Program-made: the position numbers and the translations under genes
Assembly: GCF_001645185.1 (NCBI RefSeq)
Contig: NZ_LXTQ01000001.1
Coordinates: forward strand, 310,001-374,000
Reading direction: 5' to 3'
DNA length: 64,000 bases
Source of the DNA: Methylobacillus sp. MM3
GTDB lineage: Bacteria; Pseudomonadota; Gammaproteobacteria; Burkholderiales; Methylophilaceae
The notes under the pieces: model-generated
The model's input: the letters and a program-made list of their open reading frames with translations, nothing else
Told to the model about the DNA's origin: nothing
Database searches by the model: none
Shown: positions 37,141-49,326 of the stretch, piece after piece
How the letters are laid out: the number at the start of each line of letters is the position of its first letter
Position numbering within the stretch: the first letter of the stretch is position 1

Positions 37141-37967
37141 GTCGGGCGATGCGCAATCCACTGGCGTTCTGGGGGCTCGTCATCATTGCCATCGTGCTGG
37201 CGCTGGCCTTGCTGGCACCGGTACTGGCCCCTTACGATCCGGACGCCATCGACGTCAAATCCATCCTGCTGCCGCCATCCACCGCCCATTGGATGGGTAC
37301 CGACGGCCTCGGCCGCGACGTGTTCTCGCGCATGCTCTTCGGCTCGCGCATTTCATTGCTGGTCGGATTCGTGGCGGTAGGCATCGCCACGCTGATCGGC
37401 GTCATACTGGGCGCCATTTCCGGCTACTACCGCGGCTGGGTCGATGTCCTCATCATGCGTCTGGTGGACGTCATGCTTTCAATTCCGACTTTCTTCCTGA
37501 TACTCGCAGTCATCGCCTTCCTCACGCCCTCAATCTGGAACATCATGATTGTGATCGGGCTGACCTCATGGATGGGCGTCACGCGCCTTGTCCGCGCCGA
37601 ATTTCTCAGTCTGCGCGAGCGCGAATTCGTTCTTGCCTCTGCAACCTTGGGCGCACGCGATCACCGCCTCATCTTCCGACACCTGCTACCCAACAGCCTC
37701 ACGCCGGTCATCGTCAGTTCCGTACTCGGCGTTGCCAGCGCAGTGCTGATCGAGTCCGGCCTGAGCTTCCTCGGTCTCGGCGTACAGCCGCCGCAGGCGT
37801 CATGGGGCAATATCCTGACCGAAGGCAAGGAGTACATCCAGTTTGCATGGTGGCTGTCGTTCTTCCCTGGCATGGCGATTCTGCTGACGGTGTTGGGTTA
37901 TAATCTGCTGGGAGAAGGGCTGCGCGATGCGCTGGACCCAAGAACCAACGGAAAAGGAAAGAAATAA
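37137..37967 (+). CDS. Peptide-type ABC transporter permease, DppC-like
   Basis: 276 residues; the N-terminal helix is followed by a periplasmic loop with the [18 protein letters not shown] signature of DppC/OppC proteins; the coupling loop reads [30 protein letters not shown]. Ends directly at the fabI start (TAAATG). Confidence 0.94.
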   Translation: MSRAMRNPLAFWGLVIIAIVLALALLAPVLAPYDPDAIDVKSILLPPSTAHWMGTDGLGRDVFSRMLFGSRISLLVGFVAVGIATLIGVILGAISGYYRGWVDVLIMRLVDVMLSIPTFFLILAVIAFLTPSIWNIMIVIGLTSWMGVTRLVRAEFLSLREREFVLASATLGARDHRLIFRHLLPNSLTPVIVSSVLGVASAVLIESGLSFLGLGVQPPQASWGNILTEGKEYIQFAWWLSFFPGMAILLTVLGYNLLGEGLRDALDPRTNGKGKK

Positions 37968-38762
37968 ATGGGATTTCTCAATGGCAAACGCGCCCTCATC
38001 GTCGGTTTGCTTAGCAACCGCTCCATTGCTTACGGCATCGCCGAGGCCATGAAACGTGAAGGCGCCGAACTCGCCTTCACTTATCAAACTGAAAAATTCG
38101 AAGAACGAGTCGGAAAATTGGCCGCCGAGTTCGACTCCGACATCGTCCTGCCTTGCGACGTTTCCGAGGATGTCCAGATCGACTCCATGTTCGAGGCGCT
38201 TGGCAAGTGCTGGGATGGACTGGACATCATTGTGCACTCTGTCGCATTCGTACCCAAGGTAGCATTGGCTGGCGACTATCTCGACTCGACTACGCGCGAG
38301 TATTTCCGTATCGCCCACGACGTCAGTTCCTATAGCTTCACCGCCCTCGCCAAGGCAGGCCTGCCGATGATGCAAGGCCGCAACGGCGCCCTGCTCACTC
38401 TGAGCTACCTCGGCGCCGAACGCACCATGCCCAATTACAACGTGATGGGCGTTGCCAAGGCCAGCCTTGAAGCCAATGTCCGCTACATGGCGCAGAGCCT
38501 CGGCCCGCGCGGCATACGTGTCAACGCGGTCTCAGCCGGCCCGATCAAGACCTTGGCTGCATCGGGCATTGCCGGATTCGACAAGATGATGGATTTCAAT
38601 GAAAAGCACGCTCCGCTGCGCCGCAATGTCACCATCGAAGAAGTCGGCAATGTGTCCGCTTTCCTTTGCAGCGATCTGGCCAGTGGCGTCACGGGTGAAA
38701 TCACCTACGTCGACGGCGGCATGAACACCACTGCGGCCGGCTCAGTCGAGGCAATGCTTTAA
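37968..38762 (+). CDS. fabI: Enoyl-[acyl-carrier-protein] reductase FabI (NADH)
   Basis: 264 residues. [25 protein letters not shown] binds NADH; the active site follows the FabI pattern with Tyr in [23 protein letters not shown] (Tyr-x6-Lys). Catalyses the last reduction of each fatty acid elongation cycle and is the triclosan target. No base separates it from the upstream permease gene. Confidence 0.97.
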   Translation: MGFLNGKRALIVGLLSNRSIAYGIAEAMKREGAELAFTYQTEKFEERVGKLAAEFDSDIVLPCDVSEDVQIDSMFEALGKCWDGLDIIVHSVAFVPKVALAGDYLDSTTREYFRIAHDVSSYSFTALAKAGLPMMQGRNGALLTLSYLGAERTMPNYNVMGVAKASLEANVRYMAQSLGPRGIRVNAVSAGPIKTLAASGIAGFDKMMDFNEKHAPLRRNVTIEEVGNVSAFLCSDLASGVTGEITYVDGGMNTTAAGSVEAML

Positions 38763-38769
38763 CCCGCAG

Positions 38770-40255
<1,486 letters not shown>

Positions 40256-40276
40256 AGATTGCCGCATCACCCAAAC

Positions 40277-40305
40277 AAAAAGGGCGGTTAAAACCGCCCT
40301 TTTTA
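40277..40305. terminator. Bidirectional terminator between cheB and ppiD
   Basis: A perfect stem of about 13 pairs, AAAAAGGGCGGTT/AACCGCCCTTTTT with a short loop, T-rich on both strands, between convergent genes. Confidence 0.92.
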
Positions 40306-40319
40306 TTAACTGCATAAGC

Positions 40320-42212
40320 CTATTGTCGGCTGACTTCCATCAACTGTTTGTTAATTGTGATATCTGATTTGGCTTTCAATGCCGCCAGATAGGCAGCTGT
40401 GTATTCTTCCGCCAAAGCCCCCTCCATTTCACCTCGGAGAAGATTCCGTTCATCGTTATCTTCAGGGGCGGCATTGTCCACCCGACTGATGCGCATCAAT
40501 GTATAACCGGTTCCGGAATTTTCAATACCGTCGAATGCCGGCAGCGAAGAAACATCAGTACGGAATGCCTGCTTCATGACTGCATCACTCATGCCTTGGG
40601 CATTCTTGCGGTCGATCACGACCTCAGGTATCCATTCCAGACCTGGAGCATCCTTGTTCTGGCGCAGCGAGGACAGCAGTTCCTTGCCATGCTTGATAGC
40701 CATGGCCACCGCCTGCTCATGACGCAGAAAGTTTTCCAGGGCTGTGCTGATCTCCGTCAGACTGCGAGCCGCAGAAGGCTTGTAATCGACGACACGTGCA
40801 GCCAATAGCGTATTCGGAGCTACTTCGACCGCCTCGGTATTGCGCTTGTCTTTCATGACCTCATTGGAAAAAATCGCGTTGACCAGCTTGTCGCTCTTGA
40901 AAAACTTCATTGCATCGGCGCGGCTCATCCACTGGCTGGTCTGCACCTGCACGCCAAATTCCTTGGCTGCGGGCTGCAGGCTATCCGATTGCTCGTAAAC
41001 GACATTACTGAAGCCTTCCGCCTTCTCCGCGAACTGAGCCAACGCTTTCTGATAAATCAATTCGGCACGGATATTGGTCTTCACCTCATCGAAGGATTGG
41101 CCGGAGCCCTGAATTTCCGTCAGCTTGATGATATGGAATCCGAATTCGGATTCGACCAGATCGCTGATGGCACCGGGCCGCATATTGAACACAGCCTCTT
41201 CAAACGGCTTCACCATCATGCCACGACCGAACAGCCCAAGGTCGCCGCCATTCTGTGCTGAGCCTGGGTCTTGCGAATATTGCTTGGCCAGCGCATCAAA
41301 CTTGGCGGGATCCTTTTTGACTTCAGCCAGGATGGAGTTCGCTTTCTCACGGGCGCTCTGCTTGGACGCAGCATCTCCTTTGCCGAAACCGATCAGGATA
41401 TGGCTGGCGCGACGTTGTTCCTGGCCCTGGAATTGCGCGGCATTTTCCGAGTAATACTTCTGCGCCTCCTCATCCGTAACCTGAATGCCAGGAATGAGAT
41501 TGTTAGCGGAAAACATTACATATTCGATTTTGACTTGCTCCGGAATGCGGAATTTTTCTTTGTTCTTTTCGTAATAGTCATTGATCTGTGCTGGCTCAAC
41601 TTTGACCTTGTCGATAAAGGCATCGGCATTGATCGTTGCAATGCTGATCTCACGCTGCTGATGCTCTACCTGCATTACCCTGTCAAACAGAGAGTTCGGG
41701 ACGAATGCCGCTGCCGCAACGCCATCGCGCGCTTGCTGAACCAGAAGCTCCATACGCATGCGCGCTTCGAACTGGCTGGGCGACATGTTATTTTGCTTCA
41801 GAACCTCATCATAGAGCTCTTGCGAGAACTTTCCATTCTGCTGAAACTCCGGGAGTCCGATAATGAAATTGCTCAGGGACTCGTCTGAAAGTACAAAATT
41901 ACGGTCGCGAACCTCTGCATTCAAAAGACGGGATACGATCAATTTATCCAGCACGGATTGACGTACTTCCGGATTCTCCAGAAGAGTCGGATCAACTTTT
42001 CCTGCCGCCTGCATTTGATTGCGAAGCGTCTGCATGGCGTTGCCATATTCCTGCACAGTCACGCTGTTGCCATTCACCTCGGCTACAGCTGCGCCCGAAC
42101 CGGCATTTTGAAGATAAGTATCGATTCCGAATACTGCAAAGGTCACGGCTATGAGAGCAAGGATGCCTTTTGCCAACCACCCTTTGGAATGCTCACGAAA
42201 TGTATCCAACAT
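40320..42212 (-). CDS. ppiD: PpiD-like periplasmic chaperone/peptidyl-prolyl isomerase
   Basis: 630 residues: one N-terminal membrane anchor (GILALIAVTFAVFGI), a SurA-like helical domain, and a parvulin domain starting about residue 265 (RRASHILIGFGKGD ... DLGLFGRGMMVKPFEEAVF ... ESEFGFHIIKLTEI). It helps outer-membrane and secreted proteins leave the Sec translocon. It ends the lon-hupB-tRNA-ppiD block, a conserved order. Confidence 0.94.
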   Translation of the reverse strand: MLDTFREHSKGWLAKGILALIAVTFAVFGIDTYLQNAGSGAAVAEVNGNSVTVQEYGNAMQTLRNQMQAAGKVDPTLLENPEVRQSVLDKLIVSRLLNAEVRDRNFVLSDESLSNFIIGLPEFQQNGKFSQELYDEVLKQNNMSPSQFEARMRMELLVQQARDGVAAAAFVPNSLFDRVMQVEHQQREISIATINADAFIDKVKVEPAQINDYYEKNKEKFRIPEQVKIEYVMFSANNLIPGIQVTDEEAQKYYSENAAQFQGQEQRRASHILIGFGKGDAASKQSAREKANSILAEVKKDPAKFDALAKQYSQDPGSAQNGGDLGLFGRGMMVKPFEEAVFNMRPGAISDLVESEFGFHIIKLTEIQGSGQSFDEVKTNIRAELIYQKALAQFAEKAEGFSNVVYEQSDSLQPAAKEFGVQVQTSQWMSRADAMKFFKSDKLVNAIFSNEVMKDKRNTEAVEVAPNTLLAARVVDYKPSAARSLTEISTALENFLRHEQAVAMAIKHGKELLSSLRQNKDAPGLEWIPEVVIDRKNAQGMSDAVMKQAFRTDVSSLPAFDGIENSGTGYTLMRISRVDNAAPEDNDERNLLRGEMEGALAEEYTAAYLAALKAKSDITINKQLMEVSRQ

Positions 42213-42279
42213 GACTTAACTCTCTTCACAACGATTATTGCCCAGCCGGATAATGCGACAAGCCGAGCGGCGTTTAAAA

Positions 42280-42309
42280 AGCGTTGACTATACCATAGTA
42301 GTCAACGCT
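42280..42309. promoter_or_regulatory. 11-base perfect inverted repeat upstream of ppiD
   Basis: AGCGTTGACTA (42280-42290) and TAGTCAACGCT (42299-42309) flank an 8-base centre. It lies 68 bases upstream of the ppiD start and contains TTGAC on both strands. It lacks a T run, so an operator is more likely than a terminator. Confidence 0.45.
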
Positions 42310-42350
42310 CTGGCGCGGCAGAGGAAGTGAAGAAAAAGGCAAACTGAAAA

Positions 42351-42384
42351 ACAAAACGGCGAGCTATTTAGCTCGCCGTTTTGT
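42351..42384 (-). terminator. Terminator after tRNA-Val/tRNA-Asp
   Basis: A 16-base perfect stem ACAAAACGGCGAGCTA/TAGCTCGCCGTTTTGT with a two-base loop, six bases past the CCA end of tRNA-Asp; the minus-strand 3' arm is T-rich. Confidence 0.9.
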
Positions 42385-42390
42385 TGTCAT

Positions 42391-42467
42391 TGGCGGAGTG
42401 GACGGGGCTCGAACCCGCGACCCCCGGCGTGACAGGCCGGTATTCTAACCAACTGAACTACCACTCC
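42391..42467 (-). tRNA. tRNA-Asp (anticodon GUC)
   Basis: 77 bases with encoded CCA. Acceptor GGAGTGG/CCACTCC, anticodon arm CCGGC-CTGTCAC-GCCGG, T-arm GGGTTCGAGCCC. Confidence 0.97.
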
Positions 42468-42498
42468 AAAATTTGATACTAGGCGCTCGGCAATTATT

Positions 42499-42574
42499 TG
42501 GTGGGTGCTGACGGGATCGAACCGCCGACATTCGCCTTGTAAGGGCGACGCTCTACCAGCTGAGCTAAGCACCC
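42499..42574 (-). tRNA. tRNA-Val (anticodon UAC)
   Basis: 76 bases with encoded CCA. Acceptor GGGTGCT/AGCACCC, anticodon arm with CTTACAA giving TAC, T-arm CGGTTCGATCCCG. It follows hupB by 21 bases and precedes tRNA-Asp by 31 bases, likely on one transcript. Confidence 0.97.
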
Positions 42575-42595
42575 TCGCTTGCCGAACAAAGACTG

Positions 42596-42868
42596 CTAGT
42601 TTACAGCATCCTTGAGGGCTTTGCCAGCCCTAAATTTCGGAGAATTTGCTGCCTTGATCTTGATAGTCGCGCCTGTGCGGGGATTGCGACCACTGCGAGC
42701 AGCGCGCTTGCCTACGTAAAAAGTCCCAAAACCGATCAGGGTCACGGGGTCACCCTTTTTCAGCGCTTTTGCGATTGCGGTTGTTGCTGCATCCAACGAA
42801 CGTCCTGCGGCGGCCTTTGAGAGACCGGCTTCTTTGGCGATTTGATCAATCAGTTCTGACTTGTTCAC
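42596..42868 (-). CDS. hupB: DNA-binding protein HU
   Basis: 90 residues from [23 protein letters not shown]; the beta-arm carries [21 protein letters not shown], the DNA-binding signature. The start is a GTG with an AGGGGA ribosome binding site. Abundant nucleoid protein. It has its own strong promoter in the lon-hupB gap. Confidence 0.96.
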   Translation of the reverse strand: MNKSELIDQIAKEAGLSKAAAGRSLDAATTAIAKALKKGDPVTLIGFGTFYVGKRAARSGRNPRTGATIKIKAANSPKFRAGKALKDAVN

Positions 42869-42922
42869 GAGCAATCCCCTTTCGACATTGTTTGTAAATG
42901 ACAGGCAAACCCTGTACTCAAC

Positions 42923-42952
42923 TTTATAGCAAGCGGGAAAAGCTTGTGTCAA
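42923..42952 (-). promoter_or_regulatory. Strong sigma-70 promoter for hupB, inside an inverted repeat
   Basis: On the minus strand TTGACA (42947-42952), 18-base spacer, TATAAA (42923-42928); hupB starts at 42868. The -35 box sits at the centre of a 31-base near-perfect hairpin (42933-42963: GCGGGAAA, GCTTG, loop, CAAGC, TTTCCCGC). Confidence 0.75.
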
Positions 42953-43014
42953 GCCTTTCCCGCCATATCGAAGGGATTATATTTTGCGGCCGCGAATCTC
43001 GTCTGAAAGACGCA

Positions 43015-45453
43015 TCAATGGGTGATGATCGGTGAAGTTTTCCCAGAACTTTCTGCCTCGGATGCATCCGCTGCCGGACCGGTGGTTTCCGTTGGCTCCG
43101 GCATGCGCTCCAGTGCAATCTGCAGCACTTGATCGATCCACTTCACCGGATGAATATCCAGTTTGTTTTTGATGTTGTCGGGGATATCGACCAAATCCTT
43201 GACGTTCTGCTCAGGAATCATGACCGTCTTGATGCCGCCCCGATGTGCGGCCAGAAGCTTTTCTTTCAAGCCTCCGATAGGCAGCACTTCGCCTCGCAAC
43301 GTGATTTCACCCGTCATTGCCACATCCGCACGTACAGGAATATTACTCAACACAGACACCAGGGCGGTGCAGATAGCAATACCTGCGCTCGGGCCATCCT
43401 TGGGCGTCGCGCCTTCCGGCAAGTGAATATGAATGTCATTCTTTTCGTAGAAATCAGGATTGATGCCCAGGCGACCCACACGGCTACGCACTACGCTCAT
43501 GGCGGTCTGAATTGACTCCTGCATCACCTCGCCCAGCTTGCCGGTCGTGATGGTCTTGCCTTTACCGGGCATAAGAACGGTTTCGATAGTCAGCAGTTCA
43601 CCGCCCACTTCCGTCCACGCCAGACCCGTCACCTGACCAATCTGGTTTTCCTTGCTCGCCAGGCCGAAATCGTAACGTTGTACGCCCAGGTACTTATCCA
43701 GGTTGCGCGGGGTGACCGTAACGCGCTTCGCAGCGGCCGTCTTGGCCTTGGTCTTGCCGACCAGCAATTCCTTCACGACCTTACGGCAGATCTTGGAAAT
43801 TTCACGATCCAGGCTGCGCACGCCCGCTTCACGCGTGTAATAACGCACGATATCCCGTACGGTATTTTCGGAAATATTGATTTCAGACTCTTTCAGGCCA
43901 TGCGTCTTGAGCTGCTTGGGAAGCAGATAGCTCATTGCAATATTGACCTTCTCGTCCTCGGTATAGCCGGCGAGACGAATCACTTCCATCCGGTCCAGCA
44001 ACGCGGGCGGGATATTGAGCGAGTTGGAGGTCGCGACAAACATGACATCGGAAAGGTCGTATTCGACCTCGACATAGTGATCGACGAATGTATGGTTCTG
44101 CTCAGGGTCGAGCACCTCCAGCAAAGCCGACGACGGATCGCCCCGGAAGTCCTGACCCATCTTGTCGACTTCATCCAGCAGGAACAGCGGGTTTTTGACA
44201 CCGACCTTGTTCATGCTTTGCAGCACCTTGCCCGGCATCGAACCGATATAGGTGCGGCGATGGCCGCGAATTTCGGATTCGTCGCGCACGCCACCCAAGG
44301 CCATACGCACGAATTTGCGATTCACGGCCTTGGCGATGCTTTGTCCCAAAGAAGTCTTGCCGACACCGGGAGGCCCGACCAGGCAGAGAATAGGCGCCTT
44401 CAGCTTATCGACGCGCTGCTGCACAGCGAGATACTCGATGATGCGTTCCTTGACCTTTTCCAGGCCGTAATGGTCTGCATCGAGAATCTTTTCAGCTTCG
44501 GCCAGATCCTTGCTGATCTTGGTCTTTTTCTTCCATGGCAAGCCGACCAGCGTATCGATGTAGTTACGCACCACAGTCGCTTCCGCGGACATGGGTGACA
44601 TCATCTTGAGTTTCTTTAATTCGCTATGTGCCTTGGTAAGCGCCTCTTTCGGCATATGCGCCGCCTTGATGCGCTTTTCGAGTTCGTCGATATCCGCATT
44701 CTCGTCCTGCTCGCCAAGCTCTTTCTGGATAGCCTTCACCTGCTCGTTCAGGTAGTACTCACGCTGGCTTTTTTCCATCTGGCGCTTGACGCGGCCACGA
44801 ATGCGCTTTTCCACCTGCAAGATATCGATTTCGGCTTCGAGCAGTCCGAGCAGATGCTCCAGACGTTTGCCGATGTCGAACATCTCGAGAATTTCCTGCT
44901 TTTCTTCCAGTTTGAGCGTCAGGTGCGCCGTGATGGTATCGGCCAGGCGACCGCCATCATCGATGGTAGCCAATGAAGTCAGAATCTCGGGAGGAATCTT
45001 CTTGTGCAGCTTGACGTACTGATCGAATTGCGTGAAAACCGTACGCATCAACGCTTGAATCTCGCTGTTATCGCCAGCCTCAGCCTCGACGCGCTCGACC
45101 TTGGCCGCAAAACAGCCATCGACTTCGGTAAATTCGGTCACCTTGGCACGATACACGCCCTCGACCAGCACCTTGACGGTGCCATCAGGCAACTTGAGCA
45201 TTTGCAGGACGGTAGCCACCGTACCGACATCATACAAATCTTCTGCCTGAGGCTCGTCGTTATTAGGAGATTTCTGGGCGACAAGAAGAATCTGCTTGCT
45301 TTGCTCCGAAGCGATTTCAAGCGCCTTTACGGATTTGGCGCGCCCCACGAACAAAGGGATGACAAGGTGGGGATAGACGACCACGTCACGCAGAGGAAGC
45401 AGCGGCAACATGCCGGAATCCGCAGAAAGGGCTTGATCTATATGTTCTGTCAT
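43015..45453 (-). CDS. lon: ATP-dependent protease Lon
   Basis: 812 residues: N-terminal substrate domain ([23 protein letters not shown]), AAA+ module with Walker [10 protein letters not shown], and C-terminal Ser-Lys protease with [10 protein letters not shown] (catalytic Ser) and the Lys in [15 protein letters not shown]. It degrades damaged and regulatory proteins. The heat-shock promoter upstream and the clpX-lon-hupB order are classical. Confidence 0.98.
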   Translation of the reverse strand: MTEHIDQALSADSGMLPLLPLRDVVVYPHLVIPLFVGRAKSVKALEIASEQSKQILLVAQKSPNNDEPQAEDLYDVGTVATVLQMLKLPDGTVKVLVEGVYRAKVTEFTEVDGCFAAKVERVEAEAGDNSEIQALMRTVFTQFDQYVKLHKKIPPEILTSLATIDDGGRLADTITAHLTLKLEEKQEILEMFDIGKRLEHLLGLLEAEIDILQVEKRIRGRVKRQMEKSQREYYLNEQVKAIQKELGEQDENADIDELEKRIKAAHMPKEALTKAHSELKKLKMMSPMSAEATVVRNYIDTLVGLPWKKKTKISKDLAEAEKILDADHYGLEKVKERIIEYLAVQQRVDKLKAPILCLVGPPGVGKTSLGQSIAKAVNRKFVRMALGGVRDESEIRGHRRTYIGSMPGKVLQSMNKVGVKNPLFLLDEVDKMGQDFRGDPSSALLEVLDPEQNHTFVDHYVEVEYDLSDVMFVATSNSLNIPPALLDRMEVIRLAGYTEDEKVNIAMSYLLPKQLKTHGLKESEINISENTVRDIVRYYTREAGVRSLDREISKICRKVVKELLVGKTKAKTAAAKRVTVTPRNLDKYLGVQRYDFGLASKENQIGQVTGLAWTEVGGELLTIETVLMPGKGKTITTGKLGEVMQESIQTAMSVVRSRVGRLGINPDFYEKNDIHIHLPEGATPKDGPSAGIAICTALVSVLSNIPVRADVAMTGEITLRGEVLPIGGLKEKLLAAHRGGIKTVMIPEQNVKDLVDIPDNIKNKLDIHPVKWIDQVLQIALERMPEPTETTGPAADASEAESSGKTSPIITH

Positions 45454-45475
45454 GGACGGACCTTCGCAATAGGCC

Positions 45476-45496
45476 GTCCCGGCGAATTGCCGGGAC
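45476..45496 (-). other. Stem-loop at the 5' end of the lon leader
   Basis: A perfect 8-base stem GTCCCGGC/GCCGGGAC with a five-base loop, starting 23 bases upstream of the lon ATG and just downstream of the predicted heat-shock transcription start. No T run follows on the minus strand. Confidence 0.55.
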
Positions 45497-45506
45497 GTAG
45501 ATACTT

Positions 45507-45534
45507 AAATGGGGATGATCCGGTACCCTTCAAG
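45507..45534 (-). promoter_or_regulatory. Sigma-32 (RpoH) heat-shock promoter of lon
   Basis: Minus strand CTTGAAG (45528-45534), 13-base spacer, CCCCATTT (45507-45514), almost exactly the RpoH consensus CTTGAAA-N13-15-CCCCATNT. It lies 54 bases upstream of the lon start. Confidence 0.88.
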
Positions 45535-45558
45535 GGCACGCGCAAACCAATTTTGACG

Positions 45559-46827
45559 TCAGTTAGCGGACTCGGCGACACGAGGCTGGTCTGAGTACAT
45601 CAGAAGCGGAGGCGTTTCGCCACGCACCACGCCCTCATCTACCACGACCTTGCTCAAATTGGTCAAGGAAGGCAAGTCGAACATGATATCGATCAGCGAA
45701 TGCTCCAGGATGGAACGCAGCCCACGGGCACCTGTCTTGCGCTCAAGCGCTTTCTTGGCTACCAGTTTCAGTGCGGATTCGCGGAATTCGAGTTCCACGC
45801 CTTCCATTTTGAAAAGTTTGACATACTGCTTGGTCAGGGCGTTCTTCGGTTCCACGAGAATTTTCATCAGCGCCGCTTCATCAAGGGACTCCAGCGTTGC
45901 TACTGCCGGGAGGCGACCCACGAACTCGGGAATTAACCCGAACTTGATCAGATCTTCCGGCTCAACTTCGCGCAGAACTTCGCCTACTGCGCGCGCGTCG
46001 TCCTTGCTCTTTACTTCAGCGCCGAAACCGATGCCGCCCTTTTCAGAACGGCGGCGAATAACCTTGTCCAGTCCATCGAATGCACCGCCACATATGAACA
46101 GGATATTCGTCGTATCGAGTTGCACGAACTCCTGATTCGGATGTTTGCGACCGCCTTGAGGTGGCACGGATGCAATAGTGCCTTCAATCAGCTTGAGCAA
46201 TGCCTGCTGTACACCCTCGCCCGAAACGTCGCGGGTAATCGAAGGGTTGTCCGACTTGCGTGAAATCTTGTCGATTTCATCGATGTAAACAATGCCGCGC
46301 TGTGCCTTCTCGACTTCATAGTCGCACTTCTGCAGCAACTTTTGCATGATGTTTTCGACGTCCTCGCCCACGTAACCGGCTTCGGTCAAGGTGGTGGCGT
46401 CCGCGATCACGAAAGGCACGTCCAGCAAGCGTGCCAGCGTTTGCGCCAGCAATGTCTTGCCCGATCCAGTCGGCCCGATCAGCAGGATGTTGGTCTTGGC
46501 AATCTCGACTTCGTCCTTCTGGACGGACTGACCCAATCGCTTGTAGTGGTTATAAACCGCTACCGACAGAATTTTTTTCGCAGGGGTCTGCCCGATCACA
46601 TACTGATCGAGGATATCGCAGATTTCCTTGGGCGTAGGCAGGCTGTTACTGCGTGGCTTCAGGCTGTTTTCATCCAGCACTTCTTCGCGGATGATATCGT
46701 TGCACAGGTCGACGCACTCGTCGCAAATGAATACGGAAGGACCGGCGATGAGCTTGCGCACTTCATGCTGGCTCTTGCCACAAAACGAGCAATACAGCAG
46801 CTTTTCACCTTCCGACTTACTGGTCAT
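45559..46827 (-). CDS. clpX: ATP-dependent Clp protease ATP-binding subunit ClpX
   Basis: 422 residues from the ATG of [13 protein letters not shown] (an in-frame TTG two codons earlier is rejected). Four-Cys zinc domain (C13, C16, then CDECVDLC), Walker A GPTGSGKT, Walker [12 protein letters not shown] and pore loop GYVGEDV. It unfolds substrates for ClpP. Follows clpP by 35 bases. Confidence 0.98.
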   Translation of the reverse strand: MTSKSEGEKLLYCSFCGKSQHEVRKLIAGPSVFICDECVDLCNDIIREEVLDENSLKPRSNSLPTPKEICDILDQYVIGQTPAKKILSVAVYNHYKRLGQSVQKDEVEIAKTNILLIGPTGSGKTLLAQTLARLLDVPFVIADATTLTEAGYVGEDVENIMQKLLQKCDYEVEKAQRGIVYIDEIDKISRKSDNPSITRDVSGEGVQQALLKLIEGTIASVPPQGGRKHPNQEFVQLDTTNILFICGGAFDGLDKVIRRRSEKGGIGFGAEVKSKDDARAVGEVLREVEPEDLIKFGLIPEFVGRLPAVATLESLDEAALMKILVEPKNALTKQYVKLFKMEGVELEFRESALKLVAKKALERKTGARGLRSILEHSLIDIMFDLPSLTNLSKVVVDEGVVRGETPPLLMYSDQPRVAESAN

Positions 46828-46862
46828 GACCAATTCCCGATAATTACTAACGTTGTCATATC

Positions 46863-47489
46863 TTATGCGGCCTCGCCGCGGCTGGCAATCACCTTGTCCA
46901 CCAGACCGTAGTTGACGGATTGAGTGGCGCTCATGAAATTGTCGCGATCGGTATCGCGCTCGATGGCCTCAATACTTTGACCTGTTTGCGTCGCAAGTAT
47001 TTCATTGAGACGCTGACGCAGGAAAAGAATTTCCTTGGCATGGATTTCAATGTCCGAAGCCTGGCCCTGAAATCCACCCAATGGCTGGTGAATCATCAAG
47101 CGGGAGTTCGGCAGACAATAACGCTTACCCTTGGCGCCAGCGGTCAGCAACAAAGCGCCCATGCTGGCAGCCTGGCCGATGCAAAGCGTGCTGACATCGG
47201 GCTTGATGAACTGCATGGTATCGTAAATCGCCATCCCGGCAGTCACCGACCCACCCGGCGAGTTGATGTACAGCGAAATATCCTTGTCCGGATTTTCCGC
47301 TTCAAGAAACAGCAATTGGGCGACGATCAGATTGGCAGTCATGTCATTGACGGGCCCCACCAGGAAAATCACACGCTCCTTGAGCAGGCGCGAATAGATA
47401 TCATAGGAGCGTTCGCCACGACCGCTCTGCTCGATCACCATCGGAATGTAACCGAGGCCCTGCGGCTCCCAGTGGTTTTGCGTGCTCAT
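46863..47489 (-). CDS. clpP: ATP-dependent Clp protease proteolytic subunit ClpP
   Basis: 208 residues; catalytic Ser in [11 protein letters not shown], His in MIHQPLGG, Asp in the [12 protein letters not shown] segment. The N-terminus [22 protein letters not shown] is the ClpP axial loop region. Start overlaps the tig stop by one base. Confidence 0.98.
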   Translation of the reverse strand: MSTQNHWEPQGLGYIPMVIEQSGRGERSYDIYSRLLKERVIFLVGPVNDMTANLIVAQLLFLEAENPDKDISLYINSPGGSVTAGMAIYDTMQFIKPDVSTLCIGQAASMGALLLTAGAKGKRYCLPNSRLMIHQPLGGFQGQASDIEIHAKEILFLRQRLNEILATQTGQSIEAIERDTDRDNFMSATQSVNYGLVDKVIASRGEAA

Positions 47490-48793
47490 CAGGCATTCCC
47501 CATCAATTCATCGAATGAAACAGCCTTGTCGGTCACCTTGGAACGCTCCAGAACCCAATTGACGACGTTTTCCTCGGTTGCAAGGCCCATCGGTTCGTCC
47601 AGCCGTTGCGGATCGGAGTAGTACCAGCGCACTACTTCTTCAGGTTGCTCGAAGCTCTTGGCAAATTCGTCGACCATTGCGCGAATCTGTTCCGGAGTGG
47701 CATGCAGTTCGTTCTTGTTCACCAGCTCCGCCAGGATCAGGCGCAGATGCACGCTGCGCTTGGCTTGCTCTTCGAACATCGCAGGCTCCAGATTCACCTG
47801 AGCCGGGTCCATGCCACGCTGCTGCAGATTGGCGCGGGCCCCTTGCATCAAGCGATTGGTCTCCATTGCTATTAACGCACGAGGCAAGTCGAGGTTGACT
47901 GCATCCACCAACGCCTTGAAGACTTGCTCCTTGAGCTTGGCGCGTACGCGCTTGGTGACTTCCTGCTGCAGGCTATCCTGGATATCGGCACGCATCTTCT
48001 CGATATCGCCGCTTTCGATACCCAGGCTCTTTGCGAATTCGGCATCCAGTTCCGGCAACTTCGTCTGCGCAACCGTATTGACGGTAACATCATAAGATAC
48101 CGTTTTGCCAGCAAGTTGCGGGCTGGGATTGTCTTCGGCATAGGTAATATCGAATTTCTTGGTGGCACCGGCCTTGGCACCGATCAGATTGTCGTCGAAC
48201 TCAGCGATGCGACCATCTTCGCCCAGAATCAGATCAATGGCGTTGCCATTGGTGCTCTCGACTTCCTGACCGTCGATTTCCGCACGGAAGGTGACGCTGA
48301 TCTTGTCGCCCTTTTTGGAGGCACGCTTGACCGGCTCGTAAGTGGCGCGCTGCTTTTGCAACACTTCAATGGTGCGATCGATGTCGGCATCGCCCACAGC
48401 GATGGTAGGACGCTCGATGGAAACTGCGCTCAGTTCGCCGACAACGACTTCGGGAAACACTTCAAATGTAGCAATAAACTCGAAATTGCCTTCGGTTTCG
48501 GCACTCGGCTTCTGCTCGATATTCGGGTAGCCGGCAACGCGCAGCTTGTTTTCGGTCACGGCTTCGGTAAAGCTGCGCTCGACAGTGCTGGAAATTACCT
48601 CATCGAACACTTGCGGACCGTAATTTTTTTGCACAAGGCTCATCGGCACCTTGCCGGGGCGAAAACCAGCCATTTTGACGGTACGTGCGAGGCGACCTAG
48701 ACGCTGCCCGACTTCTTCCTCGATCGGCTTCATCGGCACCGACACCGTCATGCGGCGCTCCAGATTGCTCAGGGTTTCCACGGTTGCTTGCAT
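47489..48793 (-). CDS. tig: Trigger factor
   Basis: 434 residues: N-terminal ribosome-binding domain (signature region [16 protein letters not shown]-like, here [12 protein letters not shown]), an FKBP-type isomerase domain in the middle ([19 protein letters not shown]) and a C-terminal chaperone arm. It binds nascent chains at the tunnel exit. First protein gene of tig-clpP-clpX-lon; tRNA-Leu lies 30 bases upstream on the same strand. Confidence 0.98.
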   Translation of the reverse strand: MQATVETLSNLERRMTVSVPMKPIEEEVGQRLGRLARTVKMAGFRPGKVPMSLVQKNYGPQVFDEVISSTVERSFTEAVTENKLRVAGYPNIEQKPSAETEGNFEFIATFEVFPEVVVGELSAVSIERPTIAVGDADIDRTIEVLQKQRATYEPVKRASKKGDKISVTFRAEIDGQEVESTNGNAIDLILGEDGRIAEFDDNLIGAKAGATKKFDITYAEDNPSPQLAGKTVSYDVTVNTVAQTKLPELDAEFAKSLGIESGDIEKMRADIQDSLQQEVTKRVRAKLKEQVFKALVDAVNLDLPRALIAMETNRLMQGARANLQQRGMDPAQVNLEPAMFEEQAKRSVHLRLILAELVNKNELHATPEQIRAMVDEFAKSFEQPEEVVRWYYSDPQRLDEPMGLATEENVVNWVLERSKVTDKAVSFDELMGNA

Positions 48794-48823
48794 AGCTCTT
48801 CTATCCTTAGTTCAATAATCATC

Positions 48824-48908
48824 TGGTGCGAAAGGAGAGACTCGAACTCTCACGCCTTGCGGCGCTGGAACCTAAATCCAGTGCGTCTACCAATTCCGCC
48901 ACTTTCGC
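48824..48908 (-). tRNA. tRNA-Leu (anticodon UAG)
   Basis: 85 bases with encoded CCA. Acceptor GCGAAAG/CTTTCGC, anticodon arm CTGGA-TTTAGGT-TCCAG, a class II long variable arm (CGCCGCAAGGCGT) and T-arm GAGTTCGAGTCTC. Confidence 0.97.
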
Positions 48909-49068
48909 AGTGTCGAGGTGCTTGTCGGACATTATGACAAGCTGAAAATCCCGCTATTGTAACCGAGTCTCAGGACTCGCGGAACCTTCTCCAAACGGGA
49001 ATCCGATTTGACAAAGCCTTCTTGCGGGTAGCAAGATGAAAAGCTCATAAACCAATGGAATTTTTCTC

Positions 49069-49320
49069 ATGCACGACACGATCACCCCTCAAGAAACCAT
49101 GCTGCTGAGAGCGGAAATCGAGTTGTTGATGAAGGAGCGGCAAGCCTTGTTGAAAGTCAGCGGTGCCGCCGCCAGCCTGATCGCCGAACTTCGCAGCGGC
49201 GATCTTCCGCCCGCCGCCGTGGAAGCTGCGGAGTTGCTCGCGGGCAGTATCAATGCGTTACCCGAAGAAACATTGCAGGATGCATTGAACTCCATTAACG
49301 CCCAAATACACGAGGGCTGA
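49069..49320 (+). CDS. Small hypothetical helical protein
   Basis: 83 residues, acidic and almost wholly helical by composition (TMLLRAEIELLMKERQALLKVSGAAASLIAELRSG, then PAAVEAAELLAGSINALPEETLQDALNSINAQI). No motif recognised; the Leu/Ala heptads suggest a coiled coil. It is convergent with the PHA-granule-type gene. Weak ribosome binding site. Probably real because the reading frame and codon use match neighbouring genes. Confidence 0.55.
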   Translation: MHDTITPQETMLLRAEIELLMKERQALLKVSGAAASLIAELRSGDLPPAAVEAAELLAGSINALPEETLQDALNSINAQIHEG

Positions 49321-49326
49321 TCTGCA

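Noticed and set aside
42391-42574. Two tRNA genes as an integration site for a mobile element
   Set aside because: The tRNAs are intact, followed by their own terminator, and the order hupB-tRNA-ppiD is the ancestral one; no partial tRNA repeat or integrase is visible.
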